The notes below the pieces were generated by a model that searched no databases, was not told the origin of the DNA, and saw nothing but the letters and a program-made list of their open reading frames with translations. Shown one piece after another: positions 33,941-43,247 of a stretch of 64,000 nt of DNA (its first letter is position 1; each line of letters opens with the position of its first letter). The DNA lies in contig NZ_CP083954.1 in assembly GCF_006442975.2 (NCBI RefSeq), forward strand, positions 2,363,501 through 2,427,500, in the 5' to 3' direction. The stretch is from Mesorhizobium sp. B2-1-1 (GTDB lineage Bacteria; Pseudomonadota; Alphaproteobacteria; Rhizobiales; Rhizobiaceae). Made by a program: the position numbers and the translations under genes.

Positions 33941-35807
33941 AGAGCGTGCCTCCCGCCGTGGTCGCGTTCTTCAGGTCTTTCATCGCGTTGACAAAGCCGA
34001 GCGCGGCGGTGGCGTCGCGCGGGTCGAGGTCGCCCGATACGATCGCGCCGGCCCAACCACCGACGCCCGACAGGATCGCGACATATTGGTGCCCGTCGGG
34101 GCCGCGATAGGTGACCGGCTGGCCGATGATCCCGGACGAGGTCTTGAACTGCCAAAGCAATTCCCCTGTCCTTGCGCTAACAGCTTTGAACCAGCCCTCC
34201 ATTGTGCCGTAGAACACGACGTTGCCGCCGGTGGCGACCGCGCCACTCCACACCGGAAAATTCTCTCTCAGGCTCCAAGCCGGCTTCGCAGCCGCGATGT
34301 CCCATGCGGTGAAGGCGCCGCGGTTGCCCCCCGGGCCCGGGATCATGCGCACATTCATGCCGACATAGGGGGTGCCGGCGATGTAGTTCACCTCGAGGCC
34401 CTCTTCGTCCATGCACAGATTGTTGTGTGGAATGTAGAGCAGTCCTGTCTTCGGCGAGAACGCAGATGGCTGCCAATCCTTGAGCCCGGATGCTGTCGGG
34501 CAGATATCCCGGATCACCCTGCCGGTGCCGGTTTTCTTGTCCGGGTTTTCGATCAGACGCCCGGTTTTCAGATCGACGCCCTTGCTGGAATTGACGGCCC
34601 CATAGGGTGTCGCCGACAGGACTTCCCCGGTGGTCCGATCCAGAATGTAGAGATAGCCGTTGCGCTCCGGGCGGACCAGCACCTTGCGCGGCTTACCCTG
34701 CCAATTCATGTCGAGCAGGATCTGCTCGTTGATACCGTCGTAATCGTGCAGGTCGTGCGGGCTCCATTGGTAGAACCATTTCGCGGCTCCGGTATCGGGA
34801 TCGCGCGCGAAAATCCCGGAGGTCCATTTGTTGTCGCCGGGTCGAAGGTCCGGATTCCACGGCCCTGGATTGCCGGTCCCGTGATAGATCAAGTTGAGGT
34901 CCGGATCGTAAGAGATCCAGCCCCACATGTTGCCGCCGCCGATCTTCCAGGCTTCTGGCGGCCATGTGGTCACGCCAAGGTCTTTGCCATTGTCCATTTC
35001 GTAGTGCGGCTTGAAATCCGGCCCGATCAGCACGTCCTTGTCCGGTCCGGTGCCGTAAGCCGTCCAGACGACATGTCCGTCGCCCGCGTCCAGCGCCTTG
35101 ACCCAGCCGCGCACGCCCATCTCGCCGCCGGAATTGCCGACCAGCACTTTGCCCTTCACCACAAGCGGCGCCATGGTTATGGTCTCGCCGATGTTGATGT
35201 TGCCGACATGGGCGTTCCACGCCGGTTGGCCAGTGGCTGCATCCAGCGCGATCGTGTGACCATCCAGCGTGTTGAAGAAGAGGCGCCCGTCGGCGAAGAC
35301 CGCACCGCGGTTGACGACGTCGCAGCAGGCAACGCCCTGCGCGGCAGGCTCAGGATTTGGCTCGTACTTCCATTTCATCGGCGCGCCCGGTTTGGAAAGA
35401 TCGAGCGCGTAGACGATGTTTGGAAAAGGCGTCACGATATACATCGTGTTGCCGACGACGAGTGGCGCCGCTTCCTGACCCTTGTTCACTCCGGTCGAAA
35501 AAGTGAAGGCAACTTGAAGGTTCTTGACATTGTCCTCGTTAATGTCCGCCAGTTCGCTGTAGCGCGTCGAGGCATAATTCTTAGCCGGCATTGTCCATTG
35601 GCCGTCATCAGGTGGCGCGGCCGCGGCGGGCGGTGTGATGGCGGGTGTTACCGCGGACTGCGCGGCCGCGGCGTTCAGCAATGAGCAGCCTGCGGCCAGC
35701 ACCAGCCACTTCAACGGCCTAAAGTCGAAACCGCGGCCCCTTTCCGCTCCTCGGCCGTCTGGTGTCGCAGATGCGTATTTCCCCGCCACTTTCAGAGATC
35801 CCCTCAT
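33921..35807 (-). CDS. xoxF: PQQ-dependent alcohol dehydrogenase, XoxF-like with lanthanide-type Asp
   Basis: The 628-residue periplasmic quinoprotein has a signal peptide around residues 28-50 and an eight-bladed propeller. It shows the adjacent-cysteine pair in GVACCDVV, the blade motifs with Gly-Trp repeats, and the active-site HDYDGINE: the second Asp, two residues after the catalytic Asp, is the extra lanthanide ligand of XoxF/PedH-type enzymes, where Ca2+ enzymes have Ala or Ser. It oxidises a primary alcohol or aldehyde and passes electrons to cytochrome c. ATG 35807 overlaps the preceding stop. PQQ biosynthesis genes are not in the window. Methanol, ethanol or another alcohol could be the substrate. 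Confidence 0.9.
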   Translation of the reverse strand: MRGSLKVAGKYASATPDGRGAERGRGFDFRPLKWLVLAAGCSLLNAAAAQSAVTPAITPPAAAAPPDDGQWTMPAKNYASTRYSELADINEDNVKNLQVAFTFSTGVNKGQEAAPLVVGNTMYIVTPFPNIVYALDLSKPGAPMKWKYEPNPEPAAQGVACCDVVNRGAVFADGRLFFNTLDGHTIALDAATGQPAWNAHVGNINIGETITMAPLVVKGKVLVGNSGGEMGVRGWVKALDAGDGHVVWTAYGTGPDKDVLIGPDFKPHYEMDNGKDLGVTTWPPEAWKIGGGNMWGWISYDPDLNLIYHGTGNPGPWNPDLRPGDNKWTSGIFARDPDTGAAKWFYQWSPHDLHDYDGINEQILLDMNWQGKPRKVLVRPERNGYLYILDRTTGEVLSATPYGAVNSSKGVDLKTGRLIENPDKKTGTGRVIRDICPTASGLKDWQPSAFSPKTGLLYIPHNNLCMDEEGLEVNYIAGTPYVGMNVRMIPGPGGNRGAFTAWDIAAAKPAWSLRENFPVWSGAVATGGNVVFYGTMEGWFKAVSARTGELLWQFKTSSGIIGQPVTYRGPDGHQYVAILSGVGGWAGAIVSGDLDPRDATAALGFVNAMKDLKNATTAGGTLYVFRLP

Positions 35808-36598
35808 TTGCGGATCGAACCTCCCACTCCGGCGCCGAGTTCCGCCGCGACGTCCGCCTCGGTTCCCGCGCACAACGGATGACCCCAGCCGGAGGCGCTC
35901 TTTCCGCCAGGATCGAGATCGTAGACGATGGCGTCCTTGGCGTTGGGGTTGACGCCCGCCGGAACCTTGTCCAGGCCCAGGGCCGCACGCAGGCGCCAAG
36001 CGACATTGTGATCGGCGCAGGAGGAGTCGCCGCTGATGCCAAGCCCGCCGACAATCGTTTTGCCGTCGTAGAGAGCAAGGCCGCCGCCAAATGCCACGAC
36101 GCCGCCGATCGGCTTGCCAATCAGCGGATCGCTCGCACTCCCAAAGGTCTTGCTGTCGCCGGCATAAGCGGCTGCCTGGTTGACAGGATTGGTAAGCTGC
36201 AAGCCGAACAATGGGCCACCCGGCTGAACAGAAGCATATAGATTCGCCGTCGAGAGAGCCATCTGGGCAACGCTGAGCCCGTTGGCCGTGCTGGCCTTTT
36301 CGGCTGCGATCAGCCGGCTGCCGGGCCACTGCGCATCGCTGGTGGGGCCGCTGAAAGCAACGGCGCAAACTGTCCCGTCACGCGTAACGATCGCCGCCCA
36401 TTCATTGGTCTCGAAGCCGCCATTGGCGGGGCCTCCGCTTGCTTTGACGTTTGCCTTGAGGGCAGCCAGGAGCTTGGCGTGGTCGGCGGGGCAGGGTAGC
36501 TGTGCCCAGGCCCTGCTTTGCAGCAATGCACAATTAACGAGTACCAGGAGGCTGAAAGCCAGGGAGGAAAGCTGTGGGCGACCCATGATCCGGAGCAT
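35804..36598 (-). CDS. GlcG/HbpS-like (DUF336) exported protein, first gene of the PQQ operon
   Basis: The 264-residue protein has a signal peptide (hydrophobic LAFSLLVLVNCALL, cleavage near AWA-Q) and a GlcG/HbpS-type domain. Hallmarks are AAIVTRDGTVCAVAFSG near residue 75, RLIAAEKASTANGLS, the Gly-rich GGVVAFGGGLALYDGK, and IVGGLGISGDSSCADHN. Members bind heme or small ligands, and similar genes often lie beside PQQ dehydrogenases, where their role is unknown. Start codons at 36598 and 36586 are both possible; neither has a strong ribosome site. Its stop overlaps the dehydrogenase start (ATGA), so it belongs to the same transcript. Confidence 0.85.
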   Translation of the reverse strand: MLRIMGRPQLSSLAFSLLVLVNCALLQSRAWAQLPCPADHAKLLAALKANVKASGGPANGGFETNEWAAIVTRDGTVCAVAFSGPTSDAQWPGSRLIAAEKASTANGLSVAQMALSTANLYASVQPGGPLFGLQLTNPVNQAAAYAGDSKTFGSASDPLIGKPIGGVVAFGGGLALYDGKTIVGGLGISGDSSCADHNVAWRLRAALGLDKVPAGVNPNAKDAIVYDLDPGGKSASGWGHPLCAGTEADVAAELGAGVGGSIRK

Positions 36599-36955
36599 TC
36601 GTTGAACACAATGTGGAAAGTGGGAGCGCTCACAGAGCAAGGAATCCTCGCCCGATCCCTTGGCAAACTGAGCTATGTTCCCACACTTTCAATGGAACTC
36701 GGACGAGGCCCCTATGTTCCTAGTTCCTGAAATTATGATGGAAGGCACAGACGTTGCGACCATGGGCAGCAGCTCATTCTGCCGCCGACCGTGAGCGGGC
36801 CGATATAGACATTGCCGGGCCAAACAGCTCGACCAGCTCCTCACCGCTCTCCGCACCTATGGATTTTCGACGCCTGAAAGTGCAGACGCTATGCGCAAGG
36901 TAACCGAACCGACGGACAGGCGGTTTTGCGCCCAGGCCACAGACCTGGAACCGCA
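36599..36955. promoter_or_regulatory. Promoter region of the PQQ/oxidase operon, with direct repeats
   Basis: This 357-bp gap separates the cyo operon's end from the PQQ operon's start. CTATGTTCC occurs twice in direct orientation, at 36673-36681 and 36712-36720 (GGAACATAG on the transcribed strand), 39 bp apart and about 75-120 bp before the first gene. They are candidate activator sites. A + strand frame ending at TGA 36969-36971 (from about 36820, KQLDQLLTALRTYGF...) may be the tail of a lost gene. Confidence 0.45.
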
Positions 36956-37366
36956 TTATGGCATCATGTGAGCCTGATGCGCATCCATCGCTCCCATGTT
37001 CTGGCTGAGATGGTTCATGATCCACACCGAGCCCAAAACGACCAAGGTCACGATCAGCACACCGAAAGCGAGCGCGAGCACGTTGTTGGTGTTGTCAGGT
37101 CCTGTCGTCAGGTGCAGGAAGAAGACGAGATGTACGCCCATTTGTGCGATGGCAAGCACCGTCAGGGCCGAGATCACGGCCGGCTGGTAAATTAGATCGG
37201 TTTGTGCCGCAATGAAGGACGCCACTGACAACAACATTGCCAGGCCAAAGCCCAGCAGATAGCCGGAAAGGCCTCCCGCCACCTCGTGTTCCTCGCTGCG
37301 TTCTTCGCCTGGTGCGGAATCGCGGCGGTCAAGCATGTCCTCGTTCCGGCTGTCCATTTCGCTCAT
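36956..37366 (-). CDS. cyoD: Cytochrome bo3-type ubiquinol oxidase subunit IV
   Basis: The 136-residue protein has three helices (about residues 32-55, 60-82, 95-115), including the conserved AAQTDLIYQPAVISALTVLAI region and QMGVHLVFFLHL (family H-x-V-FFLH). A charged N-terminal 30 residues precede the first helix. ATG 37366 overlaps the cyoC stop. It aids assembly of the quinol oxidase. It ends with DAHQAHMMP and is the last gene of cyoABCD. Confidence 0.9.
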   Translation of the reverse strand: MSEMDSRNEDMLDRRDSAPGEERSEEHEVAGGLSGYLLGFGLAMLLSVASFIAAQTDLIYQPAVISALTVLAIAQMGVHLVFFLHLTTGPDNTNNVLALAFGVLIVTLVVLGSVWIMNHLSQNMGAMDAHQAHMMP

Positions 37367-38037
37367 GATGACGCTCCCAGCAGATAGACCAGGGTGAAGA
37401 TGGCGATCCAGATGATGTCGAGCGCGTGCCAGAACAGGCTGAAGCAGTGAAGCCGGCGCAATATGTCGGGACGAAAGCCTTTTATCCAGAGCTGTGCCAT
37501 CATGGTGCCGAGCCAAAGCAGGCCAAGTCCAACATGGGTTCCGTGGCAGCCCACAAGGGCGAAGAACGCGGACAGGAAGGCGCTGCGTGATGGGCCCGCC
37601 TGCTCATTCACCATGGCCGCGAATTCCTGCACCTCCAGGAACAGGAAGGCTGCACCAAGCAGGCCGGTCACCAGCAACCAGAACTGGGCGGCGGCCATTG
37701 ACCGGCGGTGGGTCGCGAGCATCGCAAGGCCGCCGGTGAAGCTCGAGGTGAGCAGCAGCGCCGTCTGTGCCGCGACGCGCGTCAACTCAAACAGCTCCTT
37801 GCCTGTTGGCCCGCCCGCCGCCGAATTGGACAGGACGGCATACGCGGCGAAGAAAGCCGAGAACATTATGATGTCCGACAACAGGAAGATCCAAAAGCCG
37901 TAGGCAACCGTGACGAACTTCGAAGCCGGGCCTCCCTCGCCGTGGCCGGTCGCCGAGAACACGTGATGGCCATGCCCTGCGGTGCGGCCCAGCCGGTAGG
38001 GATCGCGCGTTGCGGTGCCGGCGGGGATGTCGCTCAT
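37363..38037 (-). CDS. cyoC: Cytochrome bo3-type ubiquinol oxidase subunit III
   Basis: The 224-residue protein has five helices and the CyoC pattern: [63 protein letters not shown] and an ending with [23 protein letters not shown] (Trp-His-Ala-Leu-Asp). It overlaps both neighbours by 4 bp. It is part of the terminal oxidase that takes electrons directly from ubiquinol. Its name in rhizobia would be coxY if the bb3-type coxWXYZ naming is used. Confidence 0.92.
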   Translation of the reverse strand: MSDIPAGTATRDPYRLGRTAGHGHHVFSATGHGEGGPASKFVTVAYGFWIFLLSDIIMFSAFFAAYAVLSNSAAGGPTGKELFELTRVAAQTALLLTSSFTGGLAMLATHRRSMAAAQFWLLVTGLLGAAFLFLEVQEFAAMVNEQAGPSRSAFLSAFFALVGCHGTHVGLGLLWLGTMMAQLWIKGFRPDILRRLHCFSLFWHALDIIWIAIFTLVYLLGASS

Positions 38038-40043
38038 GCCCCACGCTCGCGTCTATGCATCCAGGCAAGTTGGGCTGCCTTGCGGTCAAGATCGATGCGG
38101 CCGACCTCCTCGGCAGGGATCTCGTAATCGCCATGCTCGCGCCAGGCGAATACAACGAAGGTGGCATAGGCCCCGATGAAGCCGACAATCGCCAACCACC
38201 AGATGTGCCAGATGAGCGCGAAGCCAATCAGAGTGCTGAAGAAGGCGGTGACGAAGCCTGTGGGGCTATTGCGCGGCATCTCGATCGCCTCGTAGTCCTC
38301 TTCGGTCTCCTGACTCTGCTCGTCCATTGCCCTTTGCTTGACGGTCCAGTAGGGCTCCTCGTTTTCGACATGCGGCAGCCGCGCGTAGTTGAAGATGGGC
38401 GGCGGCGAGGATGTCGACCATTCCAGCGAGCGCCCGTCCCAAGGGTCGCCGGTCTCGTCGCGCAACTCGTCGCGATGCCTGATCGAGACGACAAGCTGCG
38501 TGACCTGGCATGCGGCGCCGACGATCATCACCACGATTCCGAAGGCCGCCACGACAAGCCACGGCGCCCACATATCCATGTCGATATGCTGAAGGCGGCG
38601 GGTCATGCCGAGAAGGCCGACGATATAGAGCGGCACGAACACCAGAATGTAGCCGGCAAGCGTGACCCAGAACGCCGCCTTGCCCCAACCTTCATGCAGC
38701 CGGAAGCCGAAGGCTTTCGGGAACCAATAGGTGAAGCCGGCAAAGGCCGCGAACAGCACGCCCGAGATGATGACGTTGTGAAAATGCGCCACGAGAAAGA
38801 GCGAATTGTGCAGCATGAAATCGGCCGGCGGAACGGCGAGCAGCACGCCGGTCATGCCGCCGATGATGAAAGTGGTGACAAAGCCTAGCGCCCACAGCAT
38901 TGGCGTTTCGAAGCGCACGCGCCCGCCATACATGGTGAAGAGCCAGTTGTAGATCTTGACCCCGGTGCCGACGGCGATAACCGAGGTGGCGATGCCGAAA
39001 GCCGCATTGACATCAGCGCCGGCGCCCATGGTGAAGAAGTGGTGCAGCCAGACCATGAAGGAGACGATGCAGATGAACATCGTCGCCGCAACCATCGAAC
39101 GATAGCCGAACAGCGGTTTCGACGAGAAGGTCGAGAAGATCTCCGAATAGATCCCGAAGGCGGGAAGCACGAGGATGTAGACCTCGGGGTGACCCCAGGC
39201 CCAGATGAGATTGACGAACATCATCTGGTTACCGCCGGCTTCGTTGGTGAAAAAATGGAAGCCGAGATAACGGTCGAGGGTTAGCATGGCGAGGGTTGCG
39301 GTAAGGATAGGGAATGCGGCGACGATGAGCATGTTGGAGGCAAGCGAGGTCCAGCAGAACATCGGCATGCGCAGATAGCCCATGCCTGGCGCGCGCATCT
39401 TGAGGATGGTGGTCGCCAGGTTGACGCCCGTGAGCAGGGTGCCGACGCCGGAGATCTGGATCGACCACAAATAATAATCGACGCCGACGCCTGGCGAGTA
39501 GGTCGTCTCCGACAGCGGTGCATAAGGTAGCCACCCGGTGCGCGCGAACTCGCCGACGACGAGCGAAATGTTGACGAGCAGCGCGCCGGTCGCGGTCAGC
39601 CAGAAGCTCACTGAGTTCAGCGTCGGGAAGGCGACGTCGCGGATGCCGAGCTGCAGCGGGATGACGAAATTCATCAGCCCAATGACAAAGGGCATCGCGG
39701 CGAAGAAGATCATGATCGTGCCGTGGGCCGAAAAGACCTGGTCGTAGTGCTCCGGCGGCAGGTATCCCGGCCCGTGGATGGCGAGCACCTGCTGGGTGCG
39801 CATCATGACGGCGTCAACGAAGCCGCGCAGAAGCATCAGCGCCGCCAGCACGATATACATGACGCCGATCCGCTTGTGGTCGACGGAGGTTATCCACTCA
39901 TGCCAAAGGTAGGGCCAGTAGCCTTTGATCGTTACCCAGATCAGAACGGCGGCGGCGGCGAGGAAGACGATCAGGGCCGCGCCGAGCGGAATAGGCTGGT
40001 CAAAGGGAACGGCCGACCAGTCGAGCTTGCCGAGCATCGTCAT
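38034..40043 (-). CDS. cyoB: Cytochrome bo3-type ubiquinol oxidase subunit I
   Basis: The 669-residue heme-copper core subunit has heme/CuB ligands in [35 protein letters not shown] and [11 protein letters not shown]. Quinol-site residues corresponding to E. coli R71, D75 and H98 are present in [13 protein letters not shown] and AHG. Unlike the other oxidase in this window it keeps the D-channel Asp (RDVAFPTLN) and the K-channel Lys (TGVKIYNW). It oxidises ubiquinol, reduces O2 and should pump protons. Fourteen to fifteen helices are expected. ATG 40043 overlaps the cyoA stop. Confidence 0.95.
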   Translation of the reverse strand: MTMLGKLDWSAVPFDQPIPLGAALIVFLAAAAVLIWVTIKGYWPYLWHEWITSVDHKRIGVMYIVLAALMLLRGFVDAVMMRTQQVLAIHGPGYLPPEHYDQVFSAHGTIMIFFAAMPFVIGLMNFVIPLQLGIRDVAFPTLNSVSFWLTATGALLVNISLVVGEFARTGWLPYAPLSETTYSPGVGVDYYLWSIQISGVGTLLTGVNLATTILKMRAPGMGYLRMPMFCWTSLASNMLIVAAFPILTATLAMLTLDRYLGFHFFTNEAGGNQMMFVNLIWAWGHPEVYILVLPAFGIYSEIFSTFSSKPLFGYRSMVAATMFICIVSFMVWLHHFFTMGAGADVNAAFGIATSVIAVGTGVKIYNWLFTMYGGRVRFETPMLWALGFVTTFIIGGMTGVLLAVPPADFMLHNSLFLVAHFHNVIISGVLFAAFAGFTYWFPKAFGFRLHEGWGKAAFWVTLAGYILVFVPLYIVGLLGMTRRLQHIDMDMWAPWLVVAAFGIVVMIVGAACQVTQLVVSIRHRDELRDETGDPWDGRSLEWSTSSPPPIFNYARLPHVENEEPYWTVKQRAMDEQSQETEEDYEAIEMPRNSPTGFVTAFFSTLIGFALIWHIWWLAIVGFIGAYATFVVFAWREHGDYEIPAEEVGRIDLDRKAAQLAWMHRRERGA

Positions 40044-40987
40044 CCTCCTTCATCGTGCTGGTGAGCCATGGGCGGCGCTCCCGCCTTGGGCTCAGCTTTC
40101 GGGCTCACCTGCGGCTCTCCGGCGGCGGTTCCAGCAGGTCCCGGCCCCGGAGGTAGCGTCTGGTGCACGACCGCATCGAACAAGCCCGGCTGCACATGGC
40201 CGAACGAGGATGCCGGCGCGTTGATGCTTTGCCTGGCAAGCTGGCGATAGGCGCTGGCGTTGAGCACGCCGCCTCCGCCATGCAAGGAGGAGGCCCAACT
40301 GGCGAAGGCGTCAGCCGAGACTGCCCTGACACGGAAATTCATGTCCGAAAAGCCATCGCCACTGAAATGCGCCGACAGGCCGAAGTACTCGCCCTCGCGA
40401 TCAGCCTGCAGGTTGACCTCGGTCTGCATCCCGTTCATGGCATAGACCATGCTGCCGAGCTGGGGCACAAAGAAGGTGTTCATGACGCTGGCCGAGGTCA
40501 ATCTGAAACGCACCGGCATGCCGGTCGGAATAACCAGCTGGTTGACCGTTCCGACACCGTGATCGGGATAGAGGAACAGCCACTTCCAGTCGAGCGCCAC
40601 GACTTGGATTTCGAGTGGCGGCCGGCTGGAGTCGATCGGCTTGCGAGGATCGAGATGGTACGATCCATAATAGATCAAGCCACCGAGGAAGAGGATGGTC
40701 AACGTCGGAATCGACCAGACGATGAGCTCGATCCGGCCGGAATAGGTGAACTCTGGATCATACCGAGCCCTGCGGTTCGAGGCACGGAATATCCAGGCGA
40801 AGGCAAGCAGCGCGACCAGCGTCGGAATGACGATGACCAGCATGACGGCCAGTGAGTTCAGGAGGATCGTGCGGTTCCCCGCGCCGACCGGTCCCTGCGG
40901 GTCGAGCACGCCTCCCGCGCAACCCGACAGGGTTACCGCCGCGAAAATCCAGAGAAGCGATAGGCCTCGACTACAACGGTGTAACAC
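40040..40987 (-). CDS. cyoA: Cytochrome bo3-type ubiquinol oxidase subunit II
   Basis: The protein is about 315 residues. It has a lipobox in [11 protein letters not shown], two helices (about 40-65, 85-105), then a cupredoxin domain that lacks the CuA Cys pair: [16 protein letters not shown] stands where oxidases of cytochrome c have C-x3-[26 protein letters not shown] is characteristic of CyoA. GTG 40987 is chosen because the signal peptide begins there; an upstream ATG at 41131 or 41101 would give an atypical leader. The C-terminal 50 residues are Pro/Ala-rich and probably disordered. It is the first gene of cyoABCD. Confidence 0.88.
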   Translation of the reverse strand: MLHRCSRGLSLLWIFAAVTLSGCAGGVLDPQGPVGAGNRTILLNSLAVMLVIVIPTLVALLAFAWIFRASNRRARYDPEFTYSGRIELIVWSIPTLTILFLGGLIYYGSYHLDPRKPIDSSRPPLEIQVVALDWKWLFLYPDHGVGTVNQLVIPTGMPVRFRLTSASVMNTFFVPQLGSMVYAMNGMQTEVNLQADREGEYFGLSAHFSGDGFSDMNFRVRAVSADAFASWASSLHGGGGVLNASAYRQLARQSINAPASSFGHVQPGLFDAVVHQTLPPGPGPAGTAAGEPQVSPKAEPKAGAPPMAHQHDEGG

Positions 40988-41580
40988 TGGAAAACATCTT
41001 AGCCAGCCGCCGTCCCGGGGATGAGTACCTGCATAACTGAGGCGCGGGCTGCTTGTTCCGCAAAGATGCGCTTTTGTCTCCAACGGCGAAGGGCGCTGCA
41101 TTGAGATGACGGAGCGTCTCGCGCGCCCCATGCTCCGATCTCAACTTGTTCTACGTCAGCGTTACGGCAAGCTGGCGCCCGTGTGGTCGGCCTGCCTTGT
41201 CGGCCACGCAATTCGCCTCAACATTTCGCGAAAAGAGACTGCGCCTAACGTGCTGCAGGCTGGATGCTTCTCCTGCGGGAACGGACAGCAAATGTCCAAC
41301 TCGGGGGTACCGCCGGTGCTACGGCGAACGCGAGCCCTACAAGATGCAACCCAACCTCGGGCGAGACGCCGTTGCGCGCTGGGACGTTTCGCGATCACGC
41401 AATATCGGTTGGCTTGGCTCTTAAAGGTTCCGCCCCCGTGTGCTCCTCCCCGGCGAGCTGTTGAGCCCGCGGCTCGCGATCCGCGTCGGCACGTCTCCGA
41501 TTGCCTGCTATGTAGGTGCGATTTCAGGCAACCAACTCGAGCTGCCAGCATTGATTTGGGATAGTCTCGGGAGAAATACC
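40988..41580. promoter_or_regulatory. Divergent intergenic region, cyoA / small unknown gene
   Basis: This stretch of about 590 bp has no convincing gene. It should hold the cyoABCD promoter on the minus strand and the promoter of the gene at 41581. Protein-like frames on both strands lack ribosome sites and known motifs. No hairpin or operator was noticed. Confidence 0.4.
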
Positions 41581-41886
41581 ATGCTGCAATTCAACCTGCC
41601 TCGAGAAGTTGCAATCGGTGATGAAGTTGCCCTGACGAGTACGGTCATGGACATGCTTCCCAGTGGACGCGCCAGGGTGAGCATCCCCTCCTATGATCGT
41701 CCTTATGCGATCGATGCGCCCCCCAGAACTCACGTCGGAGACAAAGTCGTTCTTGTTGGGGATGTCACTCGGGTCGATCCCGCAACCAACAAGCTGAGCG
41801 TACGGATTGACTGTGGCGGTGTGGTTACCGTCCACAAATCGGCGATCATAAGGCTCAAGAAGAATTGCGCGGCCCGAAATGGCTGA
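41581..41886 (+). CDS. Small hypothetical protein, probably beta-rich
   Basis: The 101-residue frame starts at ATG 41581 with a good ribosome site (GGGAGA, CTCGGGAGAAATACC). The sequence alternates hydrophobic and polar residues as in a small beta-barrel (VAIGDEVALTSTVMDM, HVGDKVVLVGDVTRVD, KLSVRIDCGGVVTV). It has no signal peptide or membrane helix. An upstream extension to 41440 has no ribosome site and would overlap the promoter. I do not recognise a family; an OB- or SH3-like fold is a guess from the strand pattern. It stands alone before the BrkB-like gene, 228 bp downstream. Confidence 0.65.
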   Translation: MLQFNLPREVAIGDEVALTSTVMDMLPSGRARVSIPSYDRPYAIDAPPRTHVGDKVVLVGDVTRVDPATNKLSVRIDCGGVVTVHKSAIIRLKKNCAARNG

Positions 41887-42114
41887 CGCATCACCCTGCG
41901 ACGCAAAGCTCGCCAACGAGGCCGAGCTCGCGGGATGGGATTATCCACGCCATCTCACCGCGCCAGCCTTACCGACGGGCTGCGCTCGATGGAGCTTGAC
42001 CCCAACCCGCGCGGTGTATCGGCTACGGGAAGCCCTGTGCGACGAGCCGTGACAGGCATGATCGAGATAGGTCGCGACGCTCCGCGTCCCATATGGCGTG
42101 ACTGGTGAGGGGAG

Positions 42115-43110
42115 ATGCCACACTGGGTTCGCGGTACCTGGATTCTCTTGAAGGACGCCGTCACCGGCTTCATCGACGATAATGCGTTGAGCCACGGGGC
42201 GGCGGTGGCTTTCTACGCCACGACATCGCTGGCGCCGATCCTTCTGATCGTCGTGGCGATCGCCGGTCTGGCCGTGGGCAAGGATGCGGCCCAACTCGCC
42301 CTGTCAGCGGAGATATCCGGCGCGATGGGCGCGCAGAGTGCCGATCTGCTCAAGGCGACGATCGAGACGGCTTCGCACAGATGGTCCGGGACGCTTGCCA
42401 CGCTCATCGGATTGGTGACGCTCTTCTTCACTGCCTCCGGTGTTTTCGGTGAGATGCAACAGTCGTTGAACGAGATCTGGAAGGTAAAAGCCGACGGCCT
42501 GTCGCTTTCGCGCCTGGTGCGGGCGCGGGCGGCAAGCCTCGGCCTGGTTGCCGCGTTGGGCTTCATGCTGCTGGTATCGCTGGCGGCAAGCGCAGCGATC
42601 ACCGCGCTGAGCGATGTCATCAATCACCACCTGCCGTTCGGCGAACTGGTGCTCAGCAGCGTCAACACCGTTGTCTCTTTCTTGCTAATTGGGCTGCTCT
42701 TCGCGGCGATCTACAAGGTCTTGCCGGATCGCACGCTCAAATGGCGCGATGTTGCCGTCGGTTCGGTGGTTACTGCGTTGCTGTTCACCATCGGCAAGTC
42801 GCTGATCGGCTGGTATATCGGCACCAGCGCGATAGCGACTTCCTACGGAGCGGCAGGCGCGCTGATGGTGGTGCTGCTTTGGGTCTATTATTCAGCGCAG
42901 ATATTCCTCTTCGGTGCAGAAATTACGCGCGCTTACTCGGTCAGGCGCGGAAGTCGGCCAGACCTTGCGCCGGTAGTGGCGTTGAGCGGCAACAAGATAG
43001 ACATGCCGCGCCGGCCTGAAGTGCATGACGGCGAGATCGCCGCATGGATTGTGGTAAGCAGCCTGATCACCGCGCTGGTCTCGCATTTGTCGCGGCGAAA
43101 GCAGGATTGA
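42115..43110 (+). CDS. YihY/virulence factor BrkB family membrane protein
   Basis: The 331-residue protein has about six helices. It contains FIDDNALSHGAAVAFYATTSLAPILLIVVA near the start, FFTASGVFGEMQQSLNEIW, IYKVLPDRTLKWRDVAVGS and GAAGALMVVLLWVYYSAQIFLFGAEI, which together define the YihY/BrkB family. Members are inner-membrane proteins of uncertain transport function (earlier misannotated as ribonuclease BN). ATG 42115 follows GGGGAG (TGAGGGGAG). Around 137 bp separate it from ku; in rhizobia this family is often found beside stress genes. Confidence 0.93.
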   Translation: MPHWVRGTWILLKDAVTGFIDDNALSHGAAVAFYATTSLAPILLIVVAIAGLAVGKDAAQLALSAEISGAMGAQSADLLKATIETASHRWSGTLATLIGLVTLFFTASGVFGEMQQSLNEIWKVKADGLSLSRLVRARAASLGLVAALGFMLLVSLAASAAITALSDVINHHLPFGELVLSSVNTVVSFLLIGLLFAAIYKVLPDRTLKWRDVAVGSVVTALLFTIGKSLIGWYIGTSAIATSYGAAGALMVVLLWVYYSAQIFLFGAEITRAYSVRRGSRPDLAPVVALSGNKIDMPRRPEVHDGEIAAWIVVSSLITALVSHLSRRKQD

Positions 43111-43247
43111 CGCCGCGCGGAGGCACCGTTGGCATGGAAAGCCGCACCATCCGTGATGCGATCGCGTGCGTCGATGCTGATCAGGCGGGCGGAACGGAAC
43201 GATCCGGCTGACGTTTGTGCCAAGGATCGGCGCGACAGGAGGACTGC

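Noticed and set aside
33723..35684. Long + strand open frame antisense to the PQQ dehydrogenase
   Set aside because: It is a by-product of high GC and codon bias; its product has no family resemblance while the minus-strand frame encodes a clear quinoprotein.
41146..41564. Open frames on the + strand upstream of 41581
   Set aside because: Several overlapping frames exist, but none has a ribosome site, conserved motif or consistent codon pattern; the region is more likely promoter DNA of cyoA and the small gene.
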